From JBCCGI01 sp039029355 (lineage in GTDB: Bacteria; Planctomycetota; UBA1135; GCA-002686595): a DNA stretch of 24,826 bases. The stretch covers positions 1-24,826 of the forward strand of contig JBCCGI010000102.1 in the NCBI GenBank assembly GCA_039029355.1. The letters run 5' to 3'. The notes under the pieces were generated by a model. That model saw nothing but the letters and a program-made list of their open reading frames with translations, ran no database searches and was not told the origin of the DNA. Each line of letters opens with the position of its first letter. Within the stretch, counting starts at the first letter, position 1. The position numbers were made by a program, and so were the translations under genes. Positions 1 through 8,779 of this stretch are shown here, piece by piece.

Positions 1-33
1 AGGGCCACCAGGGCCACCAGGGCCACCAGGGCC
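1..33. repeat. 9-bp tandem repeat encoding Gly-Gly-Pro units
   Basis: The unit agggccacc is repeated about 3.7 times up to the left edge and probably continues outside. On the minus strand, in the arylsulfotransferase frame, it encodes a collagen-like Gly-Gly-Pro run. Such short-period repeats can change length by slippage without breaking the frame. Confidence 0.9.
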
Positions 34-1512
34 ATCGGGGCGACCCTCGCGAAGTCCGCCGGCCGGGCGCTCGGGCGGGCCGCCTCCGTCGGGGCCGGGA
101 CGCCCCGGCGGCGGGCCCGCCGGGCGCCCGTCGGCGTCGCCGGTCTCGCCGCCGTAGGTGCTGAGGAAGTCCCACACCACCTCGCCGTCCGGGGTGACCT
201 CGAAGATGCGCGCCTGCGCGCCCGAGCAGATCAGCGTGTTGCCGTTCGGCAGCCGCTGGGCTCCGGAGATGAAGTCGGAGTAGAAGTCAGCCGGCTCCGG
301 CGAGGCGTAGCGCCAGCTGAGCTCCTCCGGCCCCCAGGCCTGGCGTCGCGCGACGGGGTAGCGGCCGTCCTCATCGACCGGCGGGCGGAGGACGTCGACC
401 GACGAGTACGCGCCGTCGAAGCGGTTGCGGCCGTTGTTGAACACCAGGAGGTCGCCGGCGCCCGGACAGCCGGGCTCGATCCACTGGGCGTCGTGCTGGC
501 TGAAGAAGCGCTGATCCGGCAGCTCGCCGCAGCCGTACGCGCGCGGGTTGCCCCAGCGGTAGAGCAGGTCGCCCTGCGGCCCGGCCGCCTCCTCGGTCGT
601 GGTCCCGTGGTCGATGACCCACAGCTCGTTGAAGCGGTGCACCGACAGCACGATCTGGTCGAGCGCCGCGTTGTAGTCGATCGAGTTGGTGTGCAGCCAG
701 TCCTGCCGGCCGCCGCGGCCGCCGGTCTGGGGCGGCGAGTCGCCGGCGTAGCCCATCGCGCGCAGCCGCTCCATCTGCTCCTCGCTCAGCTCCTCGACGC
801 CGCGGTCGCCGTTGAGGTCGATCTTGCCCGGGAGCAGCCAGACCACGCCGAAGTTGTCCCTGTCGGGGGCGACGTCCTGGACGAGGTGGTCCCAGGCGTG
901 CCACTCCCACACGACCTCGGCGCCGTGCGGCGGTTGGGGCTTGAGCTCGAGCACCACGTCCGGCCAGAACCCGCCCTCTTCGGGGAGCAGCTCGGGATCG
1001 CGGCCGGCCTGGAGGGCTTCCTCGCGGGTCTTCGACTCCCACGTGACGACCAGCACGTTGCCGTTCGGCAGCGGCTCGATGTCGTGGTGCGCCATGCGCT
1101 CCTCGTCGGAGAGGTCGAGGTCCCACAGGAGCTCGCCGTCCGGCGCCAGCCGCTGCACGTAGCCGCCCTGCCCGCCGCCGTGGAACACCGGGTTGTCCTC
1201 GTCGCGTCCGCAGCGGAGCAGCGTGCCGTCGTCGAGCAGGTAGACCGAGTTCCCCGGCTTGTGCTCGTTGGGCCAGGAGTGCACGACCTCGCCGTCCATG
1301 TCGAGCAGGTAGGCCGTGGTCGAGCGGAGCGGGGAGATCAGCGTGTAGCCGTCGAACGCGCGTTCGTCGCGGTGCACGACGCCGCGCCGCTCCGGGGCTG
1401 CGTCCGGGGCCGGCTCCGGGGCCGGCTCCGGGGCCGGCTCCGGGGCCGGCTCCGGGGCCGCGTCCTGGACGGTCGAGAGCGAGAGGAGGAGCAGGAGGGC
1501 CGAGTGACTCAT
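1..1512 (-). CDS. Arylsulfotransferase (ASST family), exported, C-terminus outside the window
   Basis: The frame is open from an ATG at 1512 to the left edge (504 codons, no stop), so the protein is C-terminally truncated by the window. It begins with a short hydrophobic signal (MSHSALLLLLSLSTVQDA), then a Pro-Glu-Pro-Ala repeat linker (about residues 18-37). The body has ASST-like beta-propeller features: FDGYTLISP, AYLLDMDGEVVHSW, HHDIEPLPNGNVLVVTWE, WLHTNSIDYN, ELWVIDHG, DLLVFNNG and AQRLPNGNTLICSG. ASST enzymes are periplasmic and move sulfate between phenolic esters and acceptors through a catalytic histidine; which His is catalytic cannot be fixed by eye. After VVWDFLSTYGG the protein enters a Gly/Pro/Asp/Arg-rich tract ending in Gly-Gly-Pro repeats at the window edge. 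An ATG at 1520 is in another frame and stops at once, so 1512 is the start. The gene is divergent from the next one. Confidence 0.85.
   Translation of the reverse strand, partial: MSHSALLLLLSLSTVQDAAPEPAPEPAPEPAPEPAPDAAPERRGVVHRDERAFDGYTLISPLRSTTAYLLDMDGEVVHSWPNEHKPGNSVYLLDDGTLLRCGRDEDNPVFHGGGQGGYVQRLAPDGELLWDLDLSDEERMAHHDIEPLPNGNVLVVTWESKTREEALQAGRDPELLPEEGGFWPDVVLELKPQPPHGAEVVWEWHAWDHLVQDVAPDRDNFGVVWLLPGKIDLNGDRGVEELSEEQMERLRAMGYAGDSPPQTGGRGGRQDWLHTNSIDYNAALDQIVLSVHRFNELWVIDHGTTTEEAAGPQGDLLYRWGNPRAYGCGELPDQRFFSQHDAQWIEPGCPGAGDLLVFNNGRNRFDGAYSSVDVLRPPVDEDGRYPVARRQAWGPEELSWRYASPEPADFYSDFISGAQRLPNGNTLICSGAQARIFEVTPDGEVVWDFLSTYGGETGDADGRPAGPPPGRPGPDGGGPPERPAGGLREGRPDGPGGPGGPGGP
1403..1460. repeat. 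12-bp tandem repeat encoding Pro-Glu-Pro-Ala linker
   Basis: The unit tccggggccggc occurs four times exactly (1403-1450) plus a partial fifth copy. In the minus-strand arylsulfotransferase frame it encodes PEPA repeats just after the signal peptide. Pro/Glu/Ala linkers of this kind usually act as extended spacers between a membrane or secretion signal and a folded domain. Confidence 0.9.
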
Positions 1513-1654
1513 CGGAGCATGTTGCTGGGGGCGCCGGCCGCCGTCAACGCGCCGCGCGTGGTGGGCCGGAGGACCGAGAGTGACAGAGTCGCGCGACGCG
1601 CAAAACCGAGAATGAAGTAGAGTCCTCGGGACTTCCCCTCACGGAGCCCCTCGC

Positions 1655-2929
1655 ATGAAACACATCGCTCTTGCCCTGGCGAGCTCGCTTGCCCTTTCCG
1701 CCGCCTCCGCCTCGCAGTCGCCGACTCCCCTGGTGCTCTCCGGCCAACCGCTCCCCGGGGGCGGCACGGTGACGGGAATCGGGGCGGTGCACGTGGGCAG
1801 CGCAGGCGACTGGCTGGTCGAGACGAGCACCGACCTGCCGCAGTCCCCTGCGCTCGTGCTGCGCTGGTCCGGTCCGTGGAAGAAGATCGGCGACCCCCTC
1901 GTCCAGCCCACCGGGGCGACGATCGCGGATTTCGGCAGCTTCTCGACCGAGCTCTTCGGCGGCGTGGCGTGGGTCGCGCGGCTCGCGGGCACGGCCGGAG
2001 GCGCGACGGACGACGAGGCGGTGTACTTCGAGAGCTCGATGTGGATGCAAAAGGGGCCGGTGACGCCCGGCTTCACCAATCTGCCCGCCGGCTCCCAGTG
2101 GCTCTCCTTTGCGGACGTGCGTTGCTCGTCGGACCGCGGCTCGGTGCTTATCCGGGGCCGCCTCGACGACCCGACGATCGCCGGAACGGACGAGTCCTAC
2201 CTGGCGCTCGGCTGGCTGTGTGGCTCGGTCGGCGTGCTGTGCGGCGTCGACCGGTTGATCTCCGCGGGCCAGCCGGCGCCCGGGCTCGAGGCGATCGTCG
2301 AGGAGGTGCGCCTCGCGCCCGCCCGCGCCGACGTCGCGCCGACCGGCGGGCAGCTGGTGTGGAGCTGCGACCTGCGCGGCTTCCCGACCTCGGACGGCTG
2401 CGTCTATCGCTACGACGCTTCGGCCGGCCAGCACGTGCTGCTGGCGCGCGAGGGCTCCCCCGCGCCCGTCCCCGGCAGAGACTGGGGGCCGCTCGACAGC
2501 CCGGCGGTCGACGTCAACTCGTCGGGCAGCTGGACCCTGTGCGCGACGCTCGACGCAAGCGACCCGGCCAGCGATGCGGTCCTCGTCCAGGACGACGTGG
2601 TGCTGGCCCGCGAAGGCGACGTGCTGCCGTCGGCCGCACCTGCCGTGCTGCTCGGCTTCGGCCGCGGCGCGGCTCGCATCGACGAGGCCGGCCGCGTCGT
2701 CTGGTACGGCCGGCTGTCGGAGCCGAGCGGGAACAGCGAGGCCCTCTTCCGCGACGGCCAGCTCCTGGTGCGCACCGGCGTCACGCGCGTCGGCGGGCGC
2801 CTGCTCGTCGGCCTCGACGGGGGAGTGGACGCCCTGTCGCTGTCGTCCCTGGGGAATCAGCTCGTGTTCCGAGGCACCCTAGAGGGCGGCGTCGAGGGCG
2901 CGTTCACCCTCGACCTGAGCGGGCCGTAG
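1655..2929 (+). CDS. Exported repeat protein of unknown function
   Basis: A 424-residue protein starts with a clear Sec signal (MKHIALALASSLALSAASASQ, probable cleavage after the ASA stretch). The mature part shows repeated beta-rich units of the type LVLSGQPLPGGG...GDWLVETS, LLAREGSPAPVPG...NSSGSWTLCATL, VVLAREGDVLP...EAGRVVWYGRL and LLVRTGVTRVGGR...GNQLVFRGTL. This recalls the exported repeat proteins of planctomycetes with an 'AREG-x-PG ... N-x-x-G-x-x-x-W' signature, whose function is not known. The family match is by eye only. A weak ribosome-binding sequence (cggag) lies about 10 bases before the ATG. The stop is 6 bp from the stop of the convergent downstream gene, leaving no room for a separate terminator. 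Confidence 0.8.
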   Translation: MKHIALALASSLALSAASASQSPTPLVLSGQPLPGGGTVTGIGAVHVGSAGDWLVETSTDLPQSPALVLRWSGPWKKIGDPLVQPTGATIADFGSFSTELFGGVAWVARLAGTAGGATDDEAVYFESSMWMQKGPVTPGFTNLPAGSQWLSFADVRCSSDRGSVLIRGRLDDPTIAGTDESYLALGWLCGSVGVLCGVDRLISAGQPAPGLEAIVEEVRLAPARADVAPTGGQLVWSCDLRGFPTSDGCVYRYDASAGQHVLLAREGSPAPVPGRDWGPLDSPAVDVNSSGSWTLCATLDASDPASDAVLVQDDVVLAREGDVLPSAAPAVLLGFGRGAARIDEAGRVVWYGRLSEPSGNSEALFRDGQLLVRTGVTRVGGRLLVGLDGGVDALSLSSLGNQLVFRGTLEGGVEGAFTLDLSGP

Positions 2930-2935
2930 GCCGGC

Positions 2936-4975
2936 CTACCGCAGGTAGCGCGCGACCGCGCTGCCGAGGGGCGCGCCGCCCTCGTCCGCCAGCGCATGGT
3001 TGATCACGCGGCGCAGGAGTCCATCGCGGGCCTGCACCGCCAGGCAGTAGCTGTCCACCACGTTGAGCTGAGCCAGGTAGGCCTCCAGCTCAAACGCGCC
3101 GTCGCGACCGCGCTCCTCGAGCCCGTCCGCCAGGCCTCGGATCGCCTCTTCGATCGACACGACCTCGAGCCGTGGATGGCCCGGCTGGATCTCCTTCGTC
3201 GCCAGAGCGTAGTCGATGACGGCCGTGTCGATCTCGCCGCTGCTGACGAGCTCGATCAGGCCCGCGATCGTGGCGTCGACCACCTTGAGCGCGGGCCGCG
3301 CGGGAACGTCGTGCGACGCGTCCTCCGACGCGGAGGCCGCGATCAGGTCCGGGAGGGCACGCGCGAGCTCCCGCGCGCACCGCTCGCTGGTGGTCCACTT
3401 GCTGCAGCCGATGGTCTTGCCCGCCAGGTGTGCGAAGCCGAAGGGCTCGCTGTCGACGCGCCGGACCAGCGCCTGGGAGGTGCTGAAGTAGCTGTCGGTG
3501 AAGCGCAGGTCGTAGAGCTCCTCGCGCTCGGAGGTGCGCGAGATCGTGGAGAGGATCACGTCGACCTCTCCGTTGCCGAGGGCACTGAAGAGGTAGTTCC
3601 AGTTCAGCATCCGGTACACGGGCTCGACCGGCCGCTCGAGGTCGTCCTCCAGGAGCTTCGCGACCTCGTCGACGATCCACGGCTCGAGCCCATCCAGCCC
3701 GTCCTCCGAGGTCCACGTGCAGAACCCCGCCCGCGGCACCTTCCGGATGCCGACACGCAGTTGACCGCTTCGGCCGATCCGGGCCAGGGCTCCCTGAAGG
3801 GGCAGCCGACGTCCGAGGCGCGGCAGCTCGGAGCCCTCCGAATCCTGCCGCAGGAGCGGGATGAGGACCGGGTCCGACCAAGCGATCCGGTCTCCCTCCA
3901 CCGCTCCGACGAGGCAGTGCAGTCGACCTCCGGTCTGGACGTCGTCGGGGAAGAGCAGGGCCCACGGGATCTCCTGGCTGTAGAAGACCGTGTGGAGGGC
4001 GACGGCGCTCCGGCCCGGCGCCGGTCGATACAGGTCGAAGTCGAGCCCGCCCATGCGCTGCATGTGCTCGTCGCGCTCCGCGGCGGGGAGCTCGACCCGG
4101 CCGGTCAGCGCCGCGTCCAGCTCGCCTGCGGTCCGGGTTGCGACGGCGTCCTCGATCGCGCCCTGGTCCGTGCTGCACACCAGCACGTACTCGCGCAGCT
4201 CGCCGCCTCGATTGCGCTCGTGGTCGTGCCACGACAGGACCACCGCGCCTTCCGGCTCGACCCCGATGCCGCGCGTCGCGAACTCGACCTGCAGGCCGTT
4301 GACCTCCGCCAGCGCGACGTCCGCTCCGCCGACGAGCCCGTGGAGTCGGCTCAGCTCGCGCGAGTTCGACTCGCGGAAGATCAGGTCGTTGCGGCGCGCG
4401 ACCGTGCTCAGGTCCTTGGAGACCTTGTCGACGCCCTCCTCGAACCCGCCCTGCATCGAGGCGATCAGGGTCGGGAGCCGGACGTCGGGCTCGTCGTCGA
4501 ACGCCGTGCCGTAGAGGTCCTTGCCCTCGACGGCGATGTTCTTCCAGTCGATCGCGAGGTCCCGCGTGGGATCGTTCAGCACGCCTTCGACGTGGCGCGC
4601 GACGAGAGAGTCCTGCCATTGAATGAAGAGCGCGCTGCCGAGGATGAGCGGCAGGCCGATCTCGATGAGGCGCGCGAAGAAGGTCGGCACGCGGCGTCTT
4701 TGCTGCCACTCCAGAACGGCGTGCTTGGCCGATTCCACCAGGTAGAACTGCACCGTCTCGAGGTCTTTCCGGTCCATGTCCTGAAGGTAGAGCCCGAGCA
4801 GCGAGGCCCCGCAGGCCCTGCACCGCAGCGAGGGGCCGGCCAGGGGCTTGCCGCACTGGGGGCACGAGCCGCACGCTGCGCCGCCCGCGCCGGCCCCTTG
4901 CTTGGCTGGCTTTCGCCCCCGGGGCCGCAGGACGCCGGAGGGCGGGGAGGGGCTTGCTTCGGGTTCGGTGTGCAC
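2936..4975 (-). CDS. Zinc ribbon - transmembrane - solute-binding (SBP family 3) fusion protein
   Basis: This 679-residue protein has an unusual domain order. Residues 38-56 form a zinc ribbon (CPQC...CRAC, with an extra Cys35). Residues about 103-120 are one hydrophobic membrane segment (EIGLPLILGSALFIQW). A middle region to about residue 390 includes a stretch that looks fibronectin-III-like (VVLSWHDHERN...EYVLVCSTDQ...HCLVGAVEGDRIAWSDPV; inferred). From about residue 400 comes a periplasmic amino-acid-binding-type domain (QLRVGIRKVP, WIVDEVAKLLEDDL, GEVDVILSTISRTSERE, LRFTDSYFSTSQALV, LAGKTIGCSKWTTSE, GEIDTAVIDYALA). The predicted topology puts the zinc ribbon in the cytoplasm and the binding domain outside. 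No ABC permease or ATPase is adjacent, so a ligand-sensing or scaffold role fits better than transport. The start at ATG 4975 gives the full zinc ribbon. Confidence 0.85.
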   Translation of the reverse strand: MHTEPEASPSPPSGVLRPRGRKPAKQGAGAGGAACGSCPQCGKPLAGPSLRCRACGASLLGLYLQDMDRKDLETVQFYLVESAKHAVLEWQQRRRVPTFFARLIEIGLPLILGSALFIQWQDSLVARHVEGVLNDPTRDLAIDWKNIAVEGKDLYGTAFDDEPDVRLPTLIASMQGGFEEGVDKVSKDLSTVARRNDLIFRESNSRELSRLHGLVGGADVALAEVNGLQVEFATRGIGVEPEGAVVLSWHDHERNRGGELREYVLVCSTDQGAIEDAVATRTAGELDAALTGRVELPAAERDEHMQRMGGLDFDLYRPAPGRSAVALHTVFYSQEIPWALLFPDDVQTGGRLHCLVGAVEGDRIAWSDPVLIPLLRQDSEGSELPRLGRRLPLQGALARIGRSGQLRVGIRKVPRAGFCTWTSEDGLDGLEPWIVDEVAKLLEDDLERPVEPVYRMLNWNYLFSALGNGEVDVILSTISRTSEREELYDLRFTDSYFSTSQALVRRVDSEPFGFAHLAGKTIGCSKWTTSERCARELARALPDLIAASASEDASHDVPARPALKVVDATIAGLIELVSSGEIDTAVIDYALATKEIQPGHPRLEVVSIEEAIRGLADGLEERGRDGAFELEAYLAQLNVVDSYCLAVQARDGLLRRVINHALADEGGAPLGSAVARYLR

Positions 4976-5174
4976 GGAGTTCGCCTAAGGAGCTTCGAAA
5001 AAGGGTGCGATCCACGCCGGGTCCACGGGCGGGACGGCCGCGCGGGCTACCCGGCCAATTCGCGAAACGTGTAAGTCGACGCGGCGCTGCCAAGAAGTCG
5101 GGCCTTTTTTGGTGCGGCGGCGACGGGCGGAACGGCGCCCGGAACGCCGGCCGCCGTACCATGACCCCGTGAGC

Positions 5175-6752
5175 ATGCCGCGACTCCGCCCCAGCGCCCT
5201 CTTCGGACTCCTCCCGCTCGCCCTGGCCCCGGCCCCCGGCGCGACGCCGCGTTCCAACGACGCCGAGCATCCGCCGAACATCCTGATCGTGTTGGCCGAC
5301 GACCTCGGGTACGGCGACGTCGGCTGCTACAACCCCGAGTCGAAGGTGCCGACGCCGTCCCTGGACGCGCTGGCGGCCCAGGGCATGCGCTTCACCGATG
5401 CCCACAGTCCGGCGACGGTGTGCACCCCGACGCGCTACTCGCTGCTCACCGGGCGGCAGTGCTTCCGCACCGGCTACCGCGGCGTCTTCACGGGCGTCGG
5501 AGGGCCGTGCCTGATCGAGCCCGAGCGCCTGACGCTGGCCGAGCTGCTGCGCGAGGCGGGCTATCGCACCGCCATGTCGGGCAAGTGGCACGTCGGCCTG
5601 ACGGCCTACGACGCCGACGGACAGCCGATCCACAAGGGCGGGCTCGAGGCGGTGCAGCGCATCGACTACGGGCGCGCCTTCGAGGGCGGCCCGGTCGACC
5701 ACGGCTTCGACGAGTTCTTCGGCACCGTCAGCTGCCCGACGACCGATTGGCTCTACGCGTACGTCGAGAACGACCGCGTCCCGGTGCCGCCGACCGGGCG
5801 CATCGACAAGGCGGGCTACCCGAAGAACCCGTACACGAACGACTTCCGCGCGGGGCTCGCGGCGCCGGACTTCGACGCGTCCGAGGTCGACCTGGTGTTC
5901 CTCGAGCGGAGCCGGGCGTTCCTGCGGCGGCACGTCGAGGCCAGCCCGGACGAGCCGTTCTTCCTCTTCCACTCGATGCAGGCGGTCCACCTGCCGTCGA
6001 TTCCTGCGGAGGCCTTCCGGGGCCGGACCGAGGCCGGGCCGCACGGCGACTTCCTGCACGAGATGGACTGGATCGTCGGCGAGCTCCTCTCCGAGCTCGA
6101 GCGGCTGGGTGTGGCCGACGAGACGCTGGTGGTTTTCTGTTCGGACAACGGCCCCGAGGTTCCGACCGTGATCCACATGCGCAAGGAACACGAGCACGAC
6201 GGCGCGCGGCCGTGGCGGGGCGTGAAGCGCGACCAATGGGAGGGCGGCCACCGAACGCCGCTGCTCGTGCGCTGGCCGGGGCGTGTCGAGGCGGGCTCGG
6301 TGAGCGAGCAGCCGGTGTCCCTGACGGACCTCTTCGCTACGTGTGCGGCGATCGTCGGCGCCGAGCTGCCGAACGACGCGGCGGAGGACTCGTTCAACCT
6401 GCTGCCCGCGCTGACCGGCGAAGCCGAGGGGCCGCTTCGACCGTATCTCCTCAGCCAGACGATGAGCGCCAAGCTCGCCCTGCGGCGAGGCGACTGGAAG
6501 TACCTCGACCACAGGGGCGGCGCCGGCAGCAACTACGAGCGCGACGGCGAGTGGGGGCTGAAGCAGTACGCGCTCCCCGACACCGACCCGGACGCGCCGG
6601 GGCAGCTCTACAACCTGGCCGCGGACCCCGGCGAGACGACCAACCTCTACAGCGAGCATCCGGAGCTCGTCGCCGAGCTCAAGGCGCTGCTCGACCGGAC
6701 CGTCGCCGACGGCCGCAGCGCACCCGTGCGCGCTCCGGTAGGCGAGGACTGA
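5175..6752 (+). CDS. Exported sulfatase (formylglycine-dependent, Cys type)
   Basis: A type I sulfatase of 525 residues that hydrolyses sulfate esters, probably in the periplasm. The start at ATG 5175 puts a signal peptide at the N-terminus (MPRLRPSALFGLLPLALAPA). A TTG at 5109 would add an Arg-rich lead and is unlikely; GTG 5169 is also possible. The N-terminal metal motif is ILIVLADDLGYGD (Asp42-Asp43). The sulfatase signature CTPTR begins at Cys83, the residue converted to formylglycine, followed by YSLLTGRQ. Further active-site elements are SGKWHVGL and FCSDNGPE. The C-terminal subdomain ends with a typical QLYNLAADPGETTNLY motif. The substrate cannot be told; sulfated algal glycans are the usual guess in planctomycetes. 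No formylglycine-generating enzyme lies in the window. Confidence 0.93.
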   Translation: MPRLRPSALFGLLPLALAPAPGATPRSNDAEHPPNILIVLADDLGYGDVGCYNPESKVPTPSLDALAAQGMRFTDAHSPATVCTPTRYSLLTGRQCFRTGYRGVFTGVGGPCLIEPERLTLAELLREAGYRTAMSGKWHVGLTAYDADGQPIHKGGLEAVQRIDYGRAFEGGPVDHGFDEFFGTVSCPTTDWLYAYVENDRVPVPPTGRIDKAGYPKNPYTNDFRAGLAAPDFDASEVDLVFLERSRAFLRRHVEASPDEPFFLFHSMQAVHLPSIPAEAFRGRTEAGPHGDFLHEMDWIVGELLSELERLGVADETLVVFCSDNGPEVPTVIHMRKEHEHDGARPWRGVKRDQWEGGHRTPLLVRWPGRVEAGSVSEQPVSLTDLFATCAAIVGAELPNDAAEDSFNLLPALTGEAEGPLRPYLLSQTMSAKLALRRGDWKYLDHRGGAGSNYERDGEWGLKQYALPDTDPDAPGQLYNLAADPGETTNLYSEHPELVAELKALLDRTVADGRSAPVRAPVGED

Positions 6753-6755
6753 GGG

Positions 6756-6775
6756 CGCCCGCGCGCGAGCGGGTG
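6756..6775. terminator. Possible weak hairpin between convergent genes
   Basis: The arms CGCCCGC and GCGGGTG pair (one G-T wobble) around a 6-base loop, starting 3 bases after the sulfatase stop and ending 4 bases before the stop of the convergent methyltransferase gene. There is no T-run, so its terminator role is only suggested by position. Confidence 0.3.
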
Positions 6776-6779
6776 GAAG

Positions 6780-8393
6780 CTACGCGTAGAAGCGCTCGTT
6801 GACGTAGAGCGCGTCGCCGGAAGTCATCTGACCGTCGGGGTGGCTCCACAGGTCGTACAGGTGGAAGAGCCGAAAGCCCTCGGCGCGCAGCGCCACGTCG
6901 ATGTCGCCGAACAGCGGCTGCCCCTCGTAGAGCGGCGCCAGCTCGACCTCGGTGAGGACGACGCGGACGTCGCTCAGGCCTTCGCCGAGCCCGCGTAGGG
7001 CCTCGAGCTCGAAGCCCTGCAGGTCGAGCTTGAGGATGTCGACGGGCTCGTCCAGCACGCCGTCCATGCGCACGGCCGGGACACGCAGCTCCTCGGCCAG
7101 GTCGACGGCATCGCCCTGGTAGCGGCGCTTCAACGCGCTCGGCTCGAGCACCGACGAGGTGACGTCGGAGCGCAACACCCGGAACACGGTCTCGCCGTTC
7201 TCGGCCGCCAGGGCCGCGCAGTGGACGCTCAGCCTGCGGTCGCTGCGGAAGCGGGCGCGGATGTGGTCGGCGAGGGCCGGGATCGGCTCGAAGGCGTGGA
7301 TGCGCGCACGCGGGAAGGCGCGGCGCAGGCGCTGGACGGTCTCGCCGCGGTTCGCGCCGCCGTCGACGATCAGCGGCGCTCTCAGGTCGACCAGCGACTC
7401 GAGGTCGTCGTACGGATCGCGATGGACCATGCGGCCCCAGGCCCCCGGTGCAACGGGCAGCGGGCGCTCCCCGGGGTGCAGCGCGTGCAGGACGTCCTTC
7501 AGGTTGTCGCGCGCGTCCGGGCGCGCCGGCTCGCGCTTCAGCGCCTCGGCGAGCAGCCGGACCGCCTCGCGTCCGCGGCCGAGGTGGGCGAGGCAGACCC
7601 CGAGGTCGTTCCACGCCGAAGCGCAGTCGGGATCGTCGGCGAGCACGCGGCGCAGCTCCGTCGCGGCACCGGCGACGTCGCCGGCGGCGAAGGCCGCGGC
7701 GGCCTTGGCGGTGGGGGACGCCGCGCGCTCCGCGGCGTGCAGGCAGATCCCGGGCAGCGCTTCGTCGAGACGCTCGAGCTCCTCGAGGCGCGGGCCGAAC
7801 TGCAGCAGCCCCCAGCCGCGGAGCGGGTGCCAGGGTGAGGTGTGCTCGGCGTACGCGGGGTAGTAGAGGCGGTACGCGACGCCCTCGGCGAGCGCGCTCT
7901 CGACGTGCTCGAACGCACACTCGCGCCCCGCGTACGCGTCCCAGCCGAAGCGCGCGTCGTGGGGCACGCGGAAGTCGTCGATGAGCAGGTAGCCGCGCTC
8001 GAAGCGCTCGGTGAAGTACGCGACCTCGTCGCGCAGCGGCCACTCGTAGCCGTAGCCGTGGGCGTCCAGCCAGGCGAGCACCGGCGTCCCCTCGATGCCG
8101 CTGTGGTCGCGCGCGAGGCGCCGCAGGAACTCCTGCGAGGTCTCCCGGAAGAGCGTCACCCCAGCGCGCGTGCAGGCGTGCTCGGTGGCGGCGGCGTGCG
8201 CGTCCGCGTCGGGCTCACAGGAGAGGCAGGTGAGCGCCGGAAAGCGACGCGCGACGTAACCCAGGGTCGACCCGACGTTCGACCCGGTCTCGACGAACGT
8301 CTCGACGGATGCGGCCAGGCGGTCGACCAGATCCAACAGGAAGCGGTCGCCGTGGAAGCCCTTGGGAAGGGGGGTCAGGGACCGTGTAGCCAT
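6780..8393 (-). CDS. Fusion of a methyltransferase-like domain, TPR repeats and an FkbM-type methyltransferase
   Basis: A 537-residue protein if it starts at ATG 8393; an in-frame GTG at 8492 would add 33 Cys/Arg-rich residues with no recognisable homology. The N-terminal part has a Rossmann-like motif (FVETGSNVGST, residues 33-43), then LAWLDAHGYGYEWPL and YLLIDDFRVP, as in divergent SAM methyltransferases. Residues about 226-305 hold two TPR-like helix pairs (GDVAGAATELRRVLADDPDC, AWNDLGVCLAHLGRGREAV). From about residue 339 a complete FkbM domain follows (PLIVDGGANRGETVQRLR, RIHAFEPIP, DILKLDLQGFELEALRGL). FkbM enzymes methylate sugar or small-molecule hydroxyls, often in surface glycan pathways. 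No glycosyltransferase is adjacent, so the acceptor is unknown. No signal peptide is seen, so it is probably cytoplasmic. Confidence 0.85.
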   Translation of the reverse strand: MATRSLTPLPKGFHGDRFLLDLVDRLAASVETFVETGSNVGSTLGYVARRFPALTCLSCEPDADAHAAATEHACTRAGVTLFRETSQEFLRRLARDHSGIEGTPVLAWLDAHGYGYEWPLRDEVAYFTERFERGYLLIDDFRVPHDARFGWDAYAGRECAFEHVESALAEGVAYRLYYPAYAEHTSPWHPLRGWGLLQFGPRLEELERLDEALPGICLHAAERAASPTAKAAAAFAAGDVAGAATELRRVLADDPDCASAWNDLGVCLAHLGRGREAVRLLAEALKREPARPDARDNLKDVLHALHPGERPLPVAPGAWGRMVHRDPYDDLESLVDLRAPLIVDGGANRGETVQRLRRAFPRARIHAFEPIPALADHIRARFRSDRRLSVHCAALAAENGETVFRVLRSDVTSSVLEPSALKRRYQGDAVDLAEELRVPAVRMDGVLDEPVDILKLDLQGFELEALRGLGEGLSDVRVVLTEVELAPLYEGQPLFGDIDVALRAEGFRLFHLYDLWSHPDGQMTSGDALYVNERFYA

Positions 8394-8779
8394 TCGCCGG
8401 CCATCGACCGGGAGCGGCGCCCGCTTGAGGCACCGGAGCCCTGTGCAGCCGGGAGCTTCCCGGATCTCGGACGCGCGGCCCGAGAGCCCCACGCGCCGGA
8501 CGAGGTGCTAGCCCGCTTTCGTCACGAGACGGCGTGGCGGTGCGGTCCAACTCGGTGTCTGGTGGTGCTTTGCGGGCGGCGGCCCCGCCGGCGACCCTGA
8601 ACGGGTCGTCGAGGACGCCGGTGTCCGCAAAGTGCCGCGAGACGCCGAGAGGTCCGCGAAGCGGGCCGCTTGGGGCCGCAGCGGCGCGTCGGCTCGTGAA
8701 GATAGCAGGCTAGCCCGACGCGGCACGCAACACCTGAGCGCTTGCGTTGCTGCGCCGCCGCCCTCCAAAGCACCGTCGC
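8394..8779. other. Intergenic stretch without recognised gene
   Basis: This 386-bp stretch lies between two minus-strand genes. Reading frames inside it have no recognisable protein features. One small hairpin (CGACCC-loop-GGGTCG, 8592-8608) is too weak and too far from the upstream stop to be called a terminator. It probably carries the promoter for the methyltransferase fusion, but no convincing -35/-10 pair was found. Confidence 0.5.

Noticed and set aside
493..1620. 375-codon plus-strand reading frame opposite the arylsulfotransferase
   Set aside because: Composition is typical of antisense shadow frames. The minus-strand frame has a signal peptide and conserved ASST-like motifs.
5109..5174. 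Upstream TTG start for the sulfatase
   Set aside because: It adds an Arg-rich segment in front of a good signal peptide that begins at ATG 5175.
3090..6659. Very long minus-strand reading frame of 1189 codons
   Set aside because: It runs antisense to the sulfatase and out of frame through the zinc-ribbon fusion gene. It is Arg/Pro/Ala-rich with no domain motifs, a common by-product of high GC, while the genes it overlaps have clear catalytic or binding motifs.
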